Origin: Rhyacophila brunnea | Lineage: Eukaryota; Arthropoda; Insecta; Trichoptera; Rhyacophilidae | Length of the DNA: 64,000 nt | Direction: 5' to 3' | Assembly (NCBI GenBank): GCA_022495005.1 | Contig: JAGYXB010000559.1 | Span: forward strand, 1,426,001-1,490,000 | Notes under the pieces: model-generated | Told to the model about the DNA's origin: nothing | Seen by the model: the letters and a program-made list of their open reading frames with translations, nothing else | The model's database searches: none | Made by a program: the position numbers and the translations under genes | In this document: piece by piece, positions 46,610-58,609 of the stretch | How positions within the stretch are numbered: the first letter of the stretch is position 1 | How the letters are laid out: each line of letters starts with the position of its first letter

Positions 46610-47197
46610 CAATATATTCATGTAGTTTTCTCATAGTTTGGACATTTGTAATCGTACTACGACTGCAATATTGTTTTACTACAACACTACTGTACTTGGG
46701 AATCATCGCCTGTTGTCTTTATACATATTATTGCTATACGGATATTATCACGAAGTTAATGTACCTAAGCCCTTCAGCATTTTAAGAAAACATAACACAG
46801 ACTGTATTAAATTATTAACGATCTTTAAGAAATGTCTTATATTATGAAGAATGTTTTATACAATCTTTTACAGTATAAATAGTCTATATTTTATAAAATA
46901 TTTCATTCATAATATCTTTTATAGAAGGCAATATCATAACATTACCTTTTATCAAAGATTGGTCTATCTATGGTAAAGAGTGTATTGCAGTTTTCTGTTT
47001 TATCAGATAACATTTTCAAAATTTAGTAGGCTGATAAAAATGTTTGTAAATAAACGATATTATTTATTTGATGGTTAGTGGCCTTAGTAAAGCATTCTAT
47101 TATTATAATCTCACTATTATTACGTAAATGTGACGTTATATTCATATTTTTATTAGTAGATCTACTAAAATTTCAATAAAGATGACAATACTTTGAC

Positions 47198-47472
47198 TAG
47201 GGGTTGCAATACCGGAATTTCAAAATCTGTATTCCAATATTTATCAATACCAAAATACCGGTTTTTTAAATCCAAAATACCGGAATTTTCGGTATTAAGA
47301 AAGCACACTCGTTTACGTTTTTGAAAATGAATTATAAGTTAGGTGCTGCTAAAATGCAAATATATTGAGTGAATCCAACGGAGATGAAATAATAATAAAA
47401 CAAATTTCAACAATTCAATAAGAAATACCGAAAAACCGGTATTGACATTTTCATTCGGTATTGCAATCCCTA
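47198..47472. mobile_element. hAT-type MITE, TIR TAGGGGTTGCAATACCGG
   Basis: The right end mirrors it as CGGTATTGCAATCCCTA. Flanks ACTTTGAC and GTTTTGAT differ only by transitions (5 of 8 identical), fitting an aged 8 bp duplication. The words TACCGG/CCGGTA are repeated several times near both ends. It is 275 bp and non-coding. Confidence 0.82.
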
Positions 47473-48594
47473 GTTTTGATACGATGTATGACGGCAAGCA
47501 ATTAATAAACAAATTATTGATCGTTAGATACAAAAAATATGAAATGTTATACAGGTACTACTGGTACTAGCCACTCAGATATCAATAATAGCATAACATA
47601 AACGTACAAATTGTACAAGAAGTACATTCGTTATCCATTTTTTAAACATAACCTATAACATATTTTTATTAAACATCTTTGTCAAATTAAGATCTTTGAT
47701 AGTGTAATACCGGCGTATGTCACAATTTTGTATCAAGCAAATAATTTGTGGTTGTTTTGTTGTTTTTTGAATATACTTAGTGATTTTAGTTCTAAATTTG
47801 GCCACCAGAAAACATATTTTGTTCCCTTTAAACTATTACGGATATTTAAGTTGAAAGAGGAAAATAATACGGAGAAATGAAGAACCAAAGAAAGCCAATG
47901 AATTACGCTATACTACAAAATGATAATATCATATAAATCAGTAATTAGCAGATTAACTTACCAACCCATCTATGTTTTTTTCAGCAAGCTGAATATTTAA
48001 CAATATAAGTCTTCTGAACCAATCTTTATCGATTTACTCTCAAAAGTTATTTTTACTGTTTATGTTTTGTGCATGTAATAATTATTTATTAATAATATGG
48101 TAAACATTTTAAGAATATCTGTAGCAGACAATCAAATTACCAGTAATATCCAAAAGTAAAAAGGGTCTTGGTATAATTTGGTGGGCGGTTATCGAACATG
48201 TGCCATTAGCGAGTAGTTTTACTTATATCCATTGCAAGTTTAATGTCCTACAGTTTGTCTAACAAAAGCTTTGAACCCATTATACATCCACAATATATAG
48301 GTAATAAAATAACATATACGTGGTATCATAATAATAATAATAATATTATGTTATCTAGTATAATACAATATATGGTGTGTATTTTTATCGTCAATTAGTT
48401 TAGTACAGAACTGTATTACAGTTACAGTAGAAATAATAAGATCTAGTACAGTCAGAACCAACAACAGTTTGGAGGACTCTAATTCAATAAATAAGCCACA
48501 CTCCTTTTAGTTACCCTATTTTTTTCACATATACCTATATTTTTTAATTTTTAATAATATTGTGAGTTGGGATAAGGCATGGCTTAACATTAGA

Positions 48595-49345
48595 GGTTTT
48601 TCAAATATTCGGTTCCAGTGAAAATAATAATGGGGTTTGGTTCCATCACAGTTTTATTTTGAATGTTTTATTTTAATTTCAAAACTCAAAAAGTAAATAG
48701 ATTTATATCATCATCATCATGAGCCTGAGTCTATCCACTGCTGAATGAAGGCCTTTCCAAGTTGATTCAACTTCTCTCGGTCTTGTGCGTTGCGTTGCCT
48801 CTAGGTCTACCTTGTGGACGTTTTGTACATCTTGGATACCATTGGATGACTAGATTTGTCCAACGATTGTCCCTACTTCGAGCGAGCTATGTGTCCAGCC
48901 TATTTCCATTTGAGGTTTTTAGCGAACTCTATTGCATCGCAAACAATTGTCTGTTTCCTTATACACTCATTTTTGTCCTGACTTTGTCGTTTCGCATGCA
49001 CCTTTCCATACCACGTTGTGCTACTCTAAGTTTCTGGATATCTCTTTTACTTAGGGTCCATGTTTCACACGCATATGTGATTTATATACTATTCCAGATA
49101 TTATTCAATATTTTTAGCAAAAACAACTTCAGCAAAACATTGCGTCAAAATTATGTCTAATATAATATTTTAATTTTTCTTTTGAATAATCGTCTCCAGC
49201 GTGAGTGAACGACGATCAAAAATAATAGAAAATAATATTTTTAAGGATTTTAGGTTCCGATTCAGGATTACCATGATTCGGAATTAAATGTTTCCGGTGC
49301 CGGTTCCGGTTCCAAAATAATGAAGGGCTTTTTAGGGTTCCAGTT
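48595..49345. mobile_element. Probable GGTTCC-type hAT element split by an RTE tail
   Basis: ATTCGGTTCCAGTGAAAAT and TTTGGTTCCATCACAG at the left, and GGTGCCGGTTCCGGTTCC at the right show the repeated GGTTCC subterminal words typical of some hAT ends. The Fam-F LINE fragment lies between. The exact ends are not fixed. Confidence 0.35.
48705..49085 (-). pseudogene. Fam-F RTE-like LINE tail, copy 2
   Basis: It aligns with 33229-33560 (shared GATTCAACTTCTCTCGGTC, TTTACTTAGGGTCCATGTTT) and begins with the ATCATCATCATCATGAG tail. The long plus-strand frame 48762-49160 is its antisense shadow. More decayed than copy 1. Confidence 0.75.
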
Positions 49346-49589
49346 TCGATTCCATTTCCAGCTTGTAGGTGCTACTTTTTTAAACTTTTAGTTTAGATAA
49401 TATTCATGCTACTTATTTATCCAACAATAATATTATCAAAGTAAGTAATTAATTATTACTAGTTACTAAAATTCACTTAATAATTACATTTTGAATGTGT
49501 TCATGCCCCAGGAACTTATTACACAAATTTCAGTCAATATAGCCTTTATTTATACTTACGTGAATGTCAAACTCGCTTATTACGATCAC

Positions 49590-50376
49590 AGATATAGTGA
49601 GATCTCGGATGTAACAAGGAAACATTAGTTGACATTTTGTTTATGATTTTCTCCATACATTTATTCACTGTTATAACGAGCTAAAATATCGTCAAAAATT
49701 TTCTTAAAACTTGATGTATCGATTGTTTAAAAACATTTCGACCCTAAGCAATAAAATCCGACTGGACGTGATGCTGCCGGGATCGCATTACGTTTATAAC
49801 ACTCGTTAAGTCCTTAAGTACTTACCTATTTGGTGTTTTCGTCGACAATATTGAAAAAGTATCCACGCATATGGTTGAAATTGCATGTAAAAAGGTTTGT
49901 GAAGGCAGTAGGTATCTACCAGCGTTCATTACAATAAACAACTTCTTTTGTAGTTGAATACCATGCATGTTTCGGGGAAAAATTCTAATTGTGTATTTTT
50001 GTTTGAATTGCGACTTTTTGTTTTTAAGTGACCGCTCATTTAAAAATACCTATTCTCTGATATAACGAGTAACGCTTATAACGAGAAAATTCTGTCGGTC
50101 CAGTATGCGGGTACACAGGGCGCTTAACGTCAGTGGACAGCAGAGCCAGTCCAAAAAAAAATCTTTCTTAACTTTCTTGTTTAAGCACTACGGTGCATGG
50201 TTGCAGCATCAGTCCTGTGCGGCTCCGTCTCAGGACGGAATGAGCACTTAAAATCACTTCTTTCAGACACGTTTAAATCGTTTAAATCATATAATATATT
50301 ATTAATAATATGTTATGACGGGTGGTGGTGGGAACTTTAACGGTCCCATCTTCCTCGTAATAACCAAGTTAAACTG
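49590..50376 (+). mobile_element. Fam-K pogo-like element, copy with Fam-L insertion
   Basis: It begins near GTGAGATCTCGGATGTAAC and ends CCTCGTAATAACCAAGTTAA, ACTG. CGACCCTAAGCAATAAAATC at 49740 is the uninterrupted form of the Fam-J target. Near its right end the word TCGGTCCCATC is split by Fam-L. Confidence 0.55.
50102..50340 (+). mobile_element. Fam-L insertion with 6 bp duplication
   Basis: The block starts AGTATGCGGGTACACAGGGC and ends GGTGGGAACTTTAA, flanked by CGGTCC at 50096-50101 and 50341-50346. The uninterrupted order is seen in Fam-K at 36635 (GGGACCGACTGAATTTGC reversed). The class is unknown; no TIR, and no Pol III boxes were recognised. Confidence 0.7.
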
Positions 50377-51052
50377 ATGAATTTGTGAAAATTTCAGTAG
50401 GTATAAAAAAACTAATGAAAAACTATGTGCGAATAATTTTCCCCTAACCTAATACTTAACCATTGCCTTAATTGCTTAATTGAATTAAAAATAATTTAAA
50501 GTACGTTGCTACAAATAATACAAAATTCGCAGCTATGAAGGCTTAATCATTGTAAATGAATTCATTCATCAACAACATCATTGATTATAGTCAAATATAT
50601 TAGTTACGGATAAAGTCTCTTTATAGTTATGAAACCAAAATTTATTATCTCTGTTTATTCGATATTAATTTTAATGTTATGGCAATCGATATATTATTAT
50701 GAGGTGATTTCGTGGAAGACATAAATTGCCGGGACCGTGCGTAGGACGCATGAATTGAATTTGAAAACCTATTTAAATGTCATTATTGTTTATTAAGTAC
50801 CTGTCGGAAAGCCATTTATTTCGTATAAATGGCGGCAAATTATTTACATAAATTGCTGTGAAATTTTCTATGTGTGTGTTTTCTTTATCCGATGTTCATT
50901 AGAAATTTACGTTGGTACGCTCTCACATTTTAGTCGTTTTTATGGATTTCGTATGAAGTTTTGAATGAATGCAATATAAACATTGTCACTTGACGACACA
51001 GAACAGATTAATAAATATAATTCCGATAGACTATATCCTAATCATGGCCCCC

Positions 51053-51888
51053 ACATCCGGAATCGGGCCCCCAGACCTATCGCTAAGGTGAAGGGCAACG
51101 TGATTTTTTTTACATTAGTGTTCTCCAAATGTTATTATGCGGAACCCCAGGTTTTTGAGGTCAAATTAAGGGTGTTTCGTGTACTTTTAGCGATTTTTGT
51201 ATTTTTAAATAAATCCAATTGATTTATTGAGTTGTCGACACTCAGCATCATATCATGAAGCACCAATAGCGACCCTCTTTGTGGTGGCCAAGTAACATGC
51301 GACCCCTCGACATATTGGATAAATAGCCATGTTTATAGTCAGGGAACACACTAGAAATAATTATAAAATAATAGTCTAAACATGAATTATCATTTAACTA
51401 TATCAATATTCATATCACATCAAATTGCATCGCACATTATATATATACTATAATAGCCAAGCCCTCCGCATGAGCCGATTTTAGTGAGTAATGTTTTACC
51501 AAGTGCATAGCCAACACGCCAGTGTTGCCATAATATAATTTATAAAAACATCGCTTGTAAAATTATAACATTGGAATAAATATTCGATATCTGGCAACAC
51601 TACGACACGCACACTGTCACACATATTTTCGAATAACCCAAGAAAGGGTCGCGGAGGAAGCGTGAAGGGGGCGAGGCAAGTGCATGAAAAAGTTCGTCAT
51701 GTTTTGAAGGACAAACATATGCAATAGCTCTATCTATATTTTTCTATAATCTAAAATAATAGCGCTTTGTTTTACTGTAAAATCAAATTTGTGTTGTATG
51801 TATATTTCACATAACTGCCCACGCCGCCCCCCCCCCTAAGCCCGGGCCACTAGGCTAGAGCCCTGCCAACTTCCCCTTAGGGGCCATG
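51053..51888. mobile_element. Fam-I element, longest uninterrupted copy
   Basis: Ends CATGGCCCCCACATCC and TTAGGGGCCATG, flanks ATCCTAAT and ATCACAAT (6 of 8 identical). It includes a segment (51462-51515) found reversed next to the ZMYM1-type transposase remnant at 3915-3975, suggesting Fam-I derives from, or recombined with, that hAT. A C-rich run lies near 51828. Confidence 0.7.
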
Positions 51889-51893
51889 ATCAC

Positions 51894-52000
51894 AATACAG
51901 TACATTTTGATGAAAGGGTTTGAATGTGTGCGTGCAATAGTGTTGCAACCTTCAAATACACCAATATTGAATGAGCCTCAGTGCATAAACCAAGTTCCCT
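51894..52000 (-). repeat. Fam-N fragment
   Basis: TACATTTTGATGAAAGGGTT, TTGCAACCTTCAAATACACC and CAGTGCATAAACC are the reverse of the right part of Fam-N. It abuts the right end of Fam-I. Confidence 0.65.
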
Positions 52001-52909
52001 GTTTGACGACTCTGTTCTCATGACTAAATGAACGAAACTGGTCTTGATCGCCTTAGCTCTAGAAACCTCTACATCGAGACATTTTGGCAGTTTAGCGAAG
52101 AACTAGGGAGCGGAAAGAGTGGTGGCAGTTAAGGAAAGCCTAAATCCAGCAGTGCATAGTCCCTAGCCGATAATTTATTTCTACAAAGTCAGTAAAGAAT
52201 AATTAGCTTTATATACGAATATAATAAACATGGTCTTAGATTAGGACAGTCGTGCTGTGGCTTATGAGATTGGGCACGCTCTTCGTGAAGTGGATTTATA
52301 TTTACACAAACTTATGTGGAATCTACGTGAAATGAATATATAGAATAATAGTTATTGTTATTTTTTTAATCTTATTTCTTATATTACTTCTTTCTATAAA
52401 ATCTAGGGAAATTATTCTATAAATATATTATAGGCAATTTAAATGACATTAATAGAATATATTAATATATATGTAGCTTTACATAAAATAACTACGTGTG
52501 TAACAAGCTTTATTTTAGCCGGTCATATCCAGATTGATAATCTGACCGAATGGCTAACAACGATTTATTTTTCTAACAAATATGTGTAGACAAACTTTCG
52601 AGTGGCGGCGCCAAATCCATACCGGATGTAAAGTCAATTAAAAAAGTACAATGTGTATTATTTGTATTTCCTGTAAAAATACTTACATCTCCTTGACTAC
52701 CAGCATATTATTATAAGTTTAGCAGTTTAAATAAAAGCTCACAATGACTCGTAACTTTTAATAATATAAAAGCTTTAAATAAAGCTCACTGCGGCGGCGG
52801 AAGTTTGCGGATTAAAAAGCGGACGTGTATTTATCGGCATTTTTTATCAGTGGTGTGTATAAAAAATACATTTAGGTATGTACATATTTTTTAAATTAAC
52901 ACCATTGAC

Positions 52910-53606
52910 TGTGAAAATGTCATAAACATCTTACAAATAATGATTGTTTTATAATAATTACTGACCTAAGAATAAGGCAGTATTTTTTTGAAATATGCCA
53001 TTTCTATTGGCATTTCTCAGTGGTTAAGCTACAACATACGGCCGTAGCCATAAATTGACAAACGATAAATGAAGTCATGTTAACGCGCGTATTTGAACAT
53101 GTACCGAACCGAAATTTTTCTTTTTTTGATTGGTCAAATACATAGCTTATCTGTATCTTTAGAATTATCTTCAAATGTGTTAATCGTGTCCATTTTTTTT
53201 CAATAATAAAATGCCTAATTCTTATCAAATTTGAGATCACAGAGATTATGAAATATATTTTTTTATCGCACATATTTCACTGTATAATGTTAACATAATT
53301 TTTACTACTGGTTTTATAAATGCGCTTAAAAATTAATAAACCTAAAAAATCTTAACACCACTGCACATGAATGTACTGAAATATGACTATATTCTAAAAC
53401 ATTAGATCAAGAGGTTTAAAAGAATACTATTTTATGTAATAAAAATACTTTATGCAGTCATGAAATGTTTAAAATAAATATAAAGGATAATAAGGCTTCA
53501 AAATTATATAAATAGATTATCTACAACGTTTAAGGAATTTCCAGGATTATGCATTGAAAATACCATAAAACTCCATTTTAATCTACGTTGGGGATGTTGG
53601 CCCTTA
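52910..53606. mobile_element. Fam-J copy with internally inverted first third
   Basis: The left part (52915-53115) reads reversed relative to 37060-37270. The right part (53140-53606) reads forward like 37290-37752. The right end GGCCCTTAATGG keeps the TTAA. It is either an in-place inversion of about 200 bp or two fragments that met head to head. Confidence 0.7.
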
Positions 53607-53999
53607 ATGGACGACGCCGATGATATATGAATCACGCACTTTTATTGTATTTTATTTTATTCCAAAATGTATGAATATTAATTCATTTGTCACGATTCGA
53701 CGCTACTGTGTGTGATATAAAACCATGCATTTGAATTGCATTTCGAATCAGTAAAAGTTAGTAAAACGTTTCACTGGGCAATATTAAAAACGTACATTAC
53801 GATAAAATGTTGCACTGTATTTCAATTAAATAATGCATTGTAAAATAAAACACAATAGGTACTATCTAAAGATACTGAAATATTATAATGTGACCTTTAT
53901 TTTTTTTACAAAATTAGATTACATGAAAGCGATTCCAGAACGTTTATTGTTCGGTTGGATTGGGAACCAGGTATCTGATGAGTCCATTTAGAAAAAAAA

Positions 54000-54260
54000 A
54001 TCTTGTATTTTAGGGGTCTGTTAAATTCAGTTGAGTAAAAACTGATTCTCTAGCAGGTGCCTCTAGCTTCCACATTTTCCCCACCCGTGAAATATCGCGC
54101 TTTTCAAGGTAAATTCTCCATACCCAGACATTCCGCACTTTGAGTCAGCGATGAACACCTGGTATAACTAAGTGTTCTCATCTACGACTTATTGCGAGCT
54201 GTCGCATTCACATGTGAGTATCGAATGCGCGTGTATTAACGGTCTTGTTTATTAGGATAA
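54000..54260 (-). repeat. Fam-Q repeat, copy 1
   Basis: ATTCTCCATACCCAGACATTC and GCACTTTGAGTCAGCGATGA are related, reversed, to the segment at 60470-60620 (GACTCAAAGTGTGG, GTAAGTGTGGAAG). Class unknown. Confidence 0.45.
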
Positions 54261-54480
54261 TTAGTGTCCGCTTGTGTTATCCGCGCTGTCTTATCTTTTA
54301 TATATGACGCATCGGAATATTAAAGCAAATATTGGATGCCCCAAGTAGTTGTACCAATTTATGAGTGCCTTGGATTTTCCAGTGGCCATAAGCCTTGCGT
54401 ATCTTGGAAAACCGAGTAGACTAAGGCCGGTCCGTTGGAAAGGCTATTTGATAGCAAATCATAATGGTCATGATCTTCAG

Positions 54481-55303
54481 CAATGACAGGTCGTGAGGAT
54501 ATGCAGGACATGCGTTGCTTAGGGGCGGCAAATAAAGAAATGAATATGATTATTACAGCATGTGAAAGCTGTGGCGGTTTTATTATGGTCGCTTCGTTAG
54601 AAAATACCGACATCTTAGTTTTAAAATAAGTCCTCGTATCTAAACCCCCCCCCCTAGTTTGATAAATTTCGTAGAAATTCTCTAATCCTCCTTAGAATTC
54701 AATAATTTTGATGTATTTGTAAGTATTGTAAGTGTATAAGACAATATAATAAATAGGTAGGTATACACCTAACATATTTGCATACACTTTGAGACAAAAT
54801 AAAATAATTACAAGATAAAAAGAACTTTTTATATACAACGTTTTTAAATTTTCTGTTGAATCATATAAACTTGACTTGGCTAGCTTAACGATCAAAAAAA
54901 TTTGTACTTGACATGTCATATTGATTTAGGTACATAGTAACGCACGTTTATATTAATAATTTAGTTGCTAGGACCCCAGACCCTCGGCAACCAATAATGG
55001 TGTCGAAATAACTTTTCATACAAAACAGAATTAACTGATAATGAATTCAATTCTACTTAAAGATGGCTAAAAGATTGGCTGAAAGTATTAAAAAATGCAT
55101 TGGCATCGTGTTCTGATAATATATTATAATAGTTTCAAATGTCTAGCTAGTCGGGAAGTTAGTTAAAAATCGATTGCAAGATTTGTACCGGACAAAGAAC
55201 CAGCGGACAAATAAGAATACGAGCTAAGAAAAACGTTGTAAAATGAAAAGGGACGGCATTTTAAGTCTGTTGAACGGCGGCACTTTGCCGACGCACGTCA
55301 TTG
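54481..55303. mobile_element. Fam-G hAT-type element inside the LINE tail
   Basis: Ends CAATGACAGGTCGTGAGG and CACGTCATTG, flanked by ATCTTCAG (54473-54480) and ATCCTCAG (55304-55311), 7 of 8 identical. Internal GTTGCTTAGGGGCGGCAAAT and GGCGGCACTTTGCCG mark Fam-G. It carries a Fam-B MITE in its right half. Confidence 0.85.
54803..55244 (+). mobile_element. Fam-B MITE, innermost layer
   Basis: From ATAATTACAAGATAAAAAG to AAAAACGTTGTAA. Removing it joins GAGACAAAAT to GAAAAGGGACGGC, the order expected from Fam-G at 38730-38760. Confidence 0.8.
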
Positions 55304-55954
55304 ATCCTCAGTCATGAGGTCTTGATAAAAAAGAAGAAGAGTTAATATTCAATTTGCCTAAAAAATGTATTCCCCCTCCCCGCCTCTTGTGTGCCAGTAC
55401 AATATGATTGCATAAAAAATCGAATAAGTCATTCTCCACTTTCCAAGAAAATATAACACAATGGATATTATGAATCTATTTGACCATAATTGCGTGTATA
55501 TAAAAAACAATCTAGAAAATATGACTGTATATCACATATAAAATGAATAATAAGACCCCAGCACCCTAGATGGAAGATAACATAAATCGTCCATAATTTT
55601 ATTATTTTGCAGAATACCCGTATAATATAATTATTAACTCATGCTTCACAAACCACGTTAAATGATATTGTTTTAATGTAGATAGATTGCATATATACTT
55701 TTATTAATTGTGTTGTTATATGAATAATTACTATATTTTTCTATAATAATTAATCTAATAATCTTATAAGAATAATTAGTAGATGTAGATATGAATCTTT
55801 AATATTATTTACAACAATGTACTATAAGGCAGTTGTATTGGTTGTTGGGTGCCAGGACAACTAGACTTTGGGACATTTAGATAAATATATGAAAAATAAT
55901 TATAACAATGAACATAAAAAGAGTTTCCCGATCGCTCATTTTTGATAATATTAA

Positions 55955-56244
55955 TCAGGGAACACAGAATTAATGAAAACTGAAATACCTAATGGGTAAC
56001 AGACAACCGATCTCAAGTGTTAAAGAATATGGGATAAACTTAAACACGTGTCAATAATATGTCATTCTAAGCTTGTCCTTCGTTCTGACAACTGCTCTCG
56101 GTTTATGCACAAACGCTTATTCAATATTTGTGTATTTGAAGGTTGCAACACACAGTATTGCACGTCTATAATGTGTGTGTAATTTTCATAGGACACTCAC
56201 ACATTCAAAACCCTGCTTCAAAATGTAGTGTATTGGGGTATAGC
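55955..56244 (+). repeat. Fam-N repeat, uninterrupted copy
   Basis: It provides the empty site (GATAAACTTAAACACGTG) for the hAT insertion at 19846-20160. It ends TGTAGTGTATTGGGGTA. Class unknown; no inverted ends are obvious. Confidence 0.8.
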
Positions 56245-57007
56245 CTATCGGAATTATATTTATTAATTTGTTCTGTGAGCTGTTACCTACATGTACCTAT
56301 ACACTGTTGTTACATTTAAATATGATTCATGATTATAAATACAAAAAAGAGATATTATTCATAATGGGTACTACCTACATAATATTACATGTTAGCTTCA
56401 ACCATGTGGTATTATAATTTATACTTACAGGTTACGTTCTCTTAAAATGGATACAAAAAAGCACATTGATGTTTGGCTAAGCGAAAAACTTCTTAAGATT
56501 AAGTGGTAATTGATAATGTTGACTTCTAACATTTTTAGAGAGCCTTTGTCTTTGATCATCATAAACGGATATTGCCAAATAGTGTGATTTATATCTTCAT
56601 TGTTGCTTTCGCATTGACAACTACCCTTGGTGGGCCCTGATGCAATCCTCGAAATTCATTTTTATCTCACGACAATAAATAAATGTCAGGTAATTACTAA
56701 ATACCAGGTAGTTAGTTCTATTATAATAATATGTAAGTGAGGAGTGTTGTAAATAGCTTACCTTTGCGTAATCAATTGGCGATGCATTCACTGGACATGT
56801 AAAGAGTCCTTCACTGTAAACAAAACAAAACAAAGGTGATTAGAATAATGATCGACACTTTTAATGGCAGATGTAATTGAGTATAATTAAGGGTCTTGAA
56901 ATTACTGTGTAATTATTGTAAACTTCCTAAAAGCCATTTTATATTCATTCCAAGTATATATTTGAAATACGTAATATTCAGCATAGCAGACGCCTGTAGT
57001 AACTTGA
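56245..57007. other. Gene-free stretch
   Basis: No recognised element. Frames at 56621-56833 (-) and 56913-57155 (-) lack domain signatures; the second overlaps Fam-M. Confidence 0.4.
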
Positions 57008-57336
57008 AACGGTTACATGTCCATTGTACGTAAAACATTTCACCGTGGCACAGTTCGCTGTTACAGTTGAGCTTTATTATCGGACGGTCTCCAATTTTAT
57101 TTGATTCTATATGAACATTAATTGAATTTTCATAGCTGATTTGGGCAAAATTCATGAATTCAAGAATGAAAACCTAACCTAACAAATAATCCAGTATATC
57201 AACTATTTTCAAAATTTGTTGCTGCTGGCTTCCTATACAGTGTTAATACTATACGATTCAAAGAGATTGGATGGTCTATATATTTCACAGTGAAGTGTGA
57301 AACGGCGAACTGCATACGTATAAGTTTCCGGACACG
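57008..57336 (+). mobile_element. Fam-M element with short CCTAA core
   Basis: CGGTTACATGTCCATTGTAC, TTTCACCGTGGCACAG, the Fam-A-like core, and CGGCGAACTGCATACGTA with end TTTCCGGACACGC. Only two CCTAA units remain. Confidence 0.7.
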
Positions 57337-57465
57337 CTTTATACCTTCATGTCATAGAAAGTAATAAAAAAAAACAGAAAGAAATGTAGACGTTAAGATA
57401 AAGTGGGTAACCATTGAAATAAACATATAAAATAGACTTGTTAGGAGAAAGACTTATTCAGCAAA
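57337..57465 (+). repeat. Fam-R repeat, copy 2
   Basis: TTTATACCTTCATGTCATAG to GGAGAAAGACTTATT, nearly identical to 22655-22790. It directly follows the Fam-M end, whereas copy 1 follows a different sequence. Confidence 0.7.
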
Positions 57466-57870
57466 GTTAAATGTTTTCGAGACGGATCCAAAATCAATTG
57501 TTTGTTTTCAACGGTGGTCTGGTATGTCTTTTGGTAAATTTGTAGAGATCCTTAGTCTTACCTCCTTCTAACTTATTTTCACTTTGACCCTGCATTGTTT
57601 TATTTATTTGTGTTTAATCAATTCTCCGCGGCACACCGGTTGCGGAGCACTGTACTATACGACCCAAAGAGGTTGGACGGTCTTTAATATCCCGACCATG
57701 TCCGATCCTAATAGGATTATATGGGCCTCTACAGAGTACTATTCATTAAATTCTCTTCACATAAACAACTTGTATACGTATATTATACGCTTAGATTTAC
57801 TTTGTTCGAATTTTATGTATATTTTTGTTTTTACGAGAAATGGATATTAGCCAATTTATTAGGTCTATAC

Positions 57871-58606
57871 TAGGAATTCCAATCCCGGGATCCCGAGCTA
57901 TTTTCGATACCTATGAATCCCGGGATTGATAAATATAATCCCGAAACTTTCGGGATTGGTTTTTTTATCAATTTTTATGGAAAATAAAATAAAAACGAAA
58001 ATATAACAGAAAAAATACTTTTAATAACAAATAACTACATTAGAAATAAACAAGTTTGAATGAAGTTTGATTTATACCCATATGTAAGTTGCCGATTCAT
58101 TTTATTTTTTCACATAAATTAATAAAAATGAGAAAGATTGGAAAAAAACAATGCTTCGCACTATTAACAAAGTAATTCCACCATGATCTCATACGTTTTA
58201 CGGCAGTTTCATATTTGGCTGACTAATTAGATTTATGAAGTGGAAAGGCCATAAGTACACCATGATTTGCTTTACTATTTTAAATCTCGCTAACCCATTC
58301 ATAAGTCTTTAGTCCTTTACTATCAGAAACAGCAATCTCATATTGAATTCACGTTATTATTTATATTACAATATTATTTACTCCATTAAACTTATGTATT
58401 TTCAAGTTTGAATTTATACAATATTGACAATAAATGTCTTAAATAGTATAAATTATACTAGATTTATTTTTGACCAATTTCATCAATGTTATTTGTAAAT
58501 ATAAAATTTTTATATTAACAATGGAGAAAAATGCCAATCCCGCGATTGTCAAATTGTAATCCCGAAATCCCGGGATCAGAATTTTGGCTCGGGATTGGAT
58601 TCCCTA
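57871..58606. mobile_element. hAT element, TIR TAGGGAATCCAATCCC
   Basis: Left end TAGGAATTCCAATCCCGGG and right end GGGATTGGATTCCCTA are flanked by GTCTATAC at 57863-57870 and, after removal of the second hAT, 59411-59418. The words ATCCCGGGAT are clustered near both ends. It is about 736 bp; an interior transposase was not recognised. Confidence 0.9.
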
Positions 58607-58609
58607 GTC

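Larger units (their letters stand above)
54365..55340 (+). pseudogene. Fam-H LINE tail split by a hAT insertion
   Basis: The left piece ends GTCATGATCTTCAG (54480); the right piece continues TCATGAGGTCTTG and AAAGAAGAAGAG. The uninterrupted form at 38945 reads GATCTTCAGCCATGAGG. The coding part is heavily degraded. Confidence 0.6.

Noticed and set aside
48762..49160. Longest open frame of the window (132 codons, +)
   Set aside because: It is antisense to an RTE-like LINE fragment that is aligned with another copy at 33229-33560.
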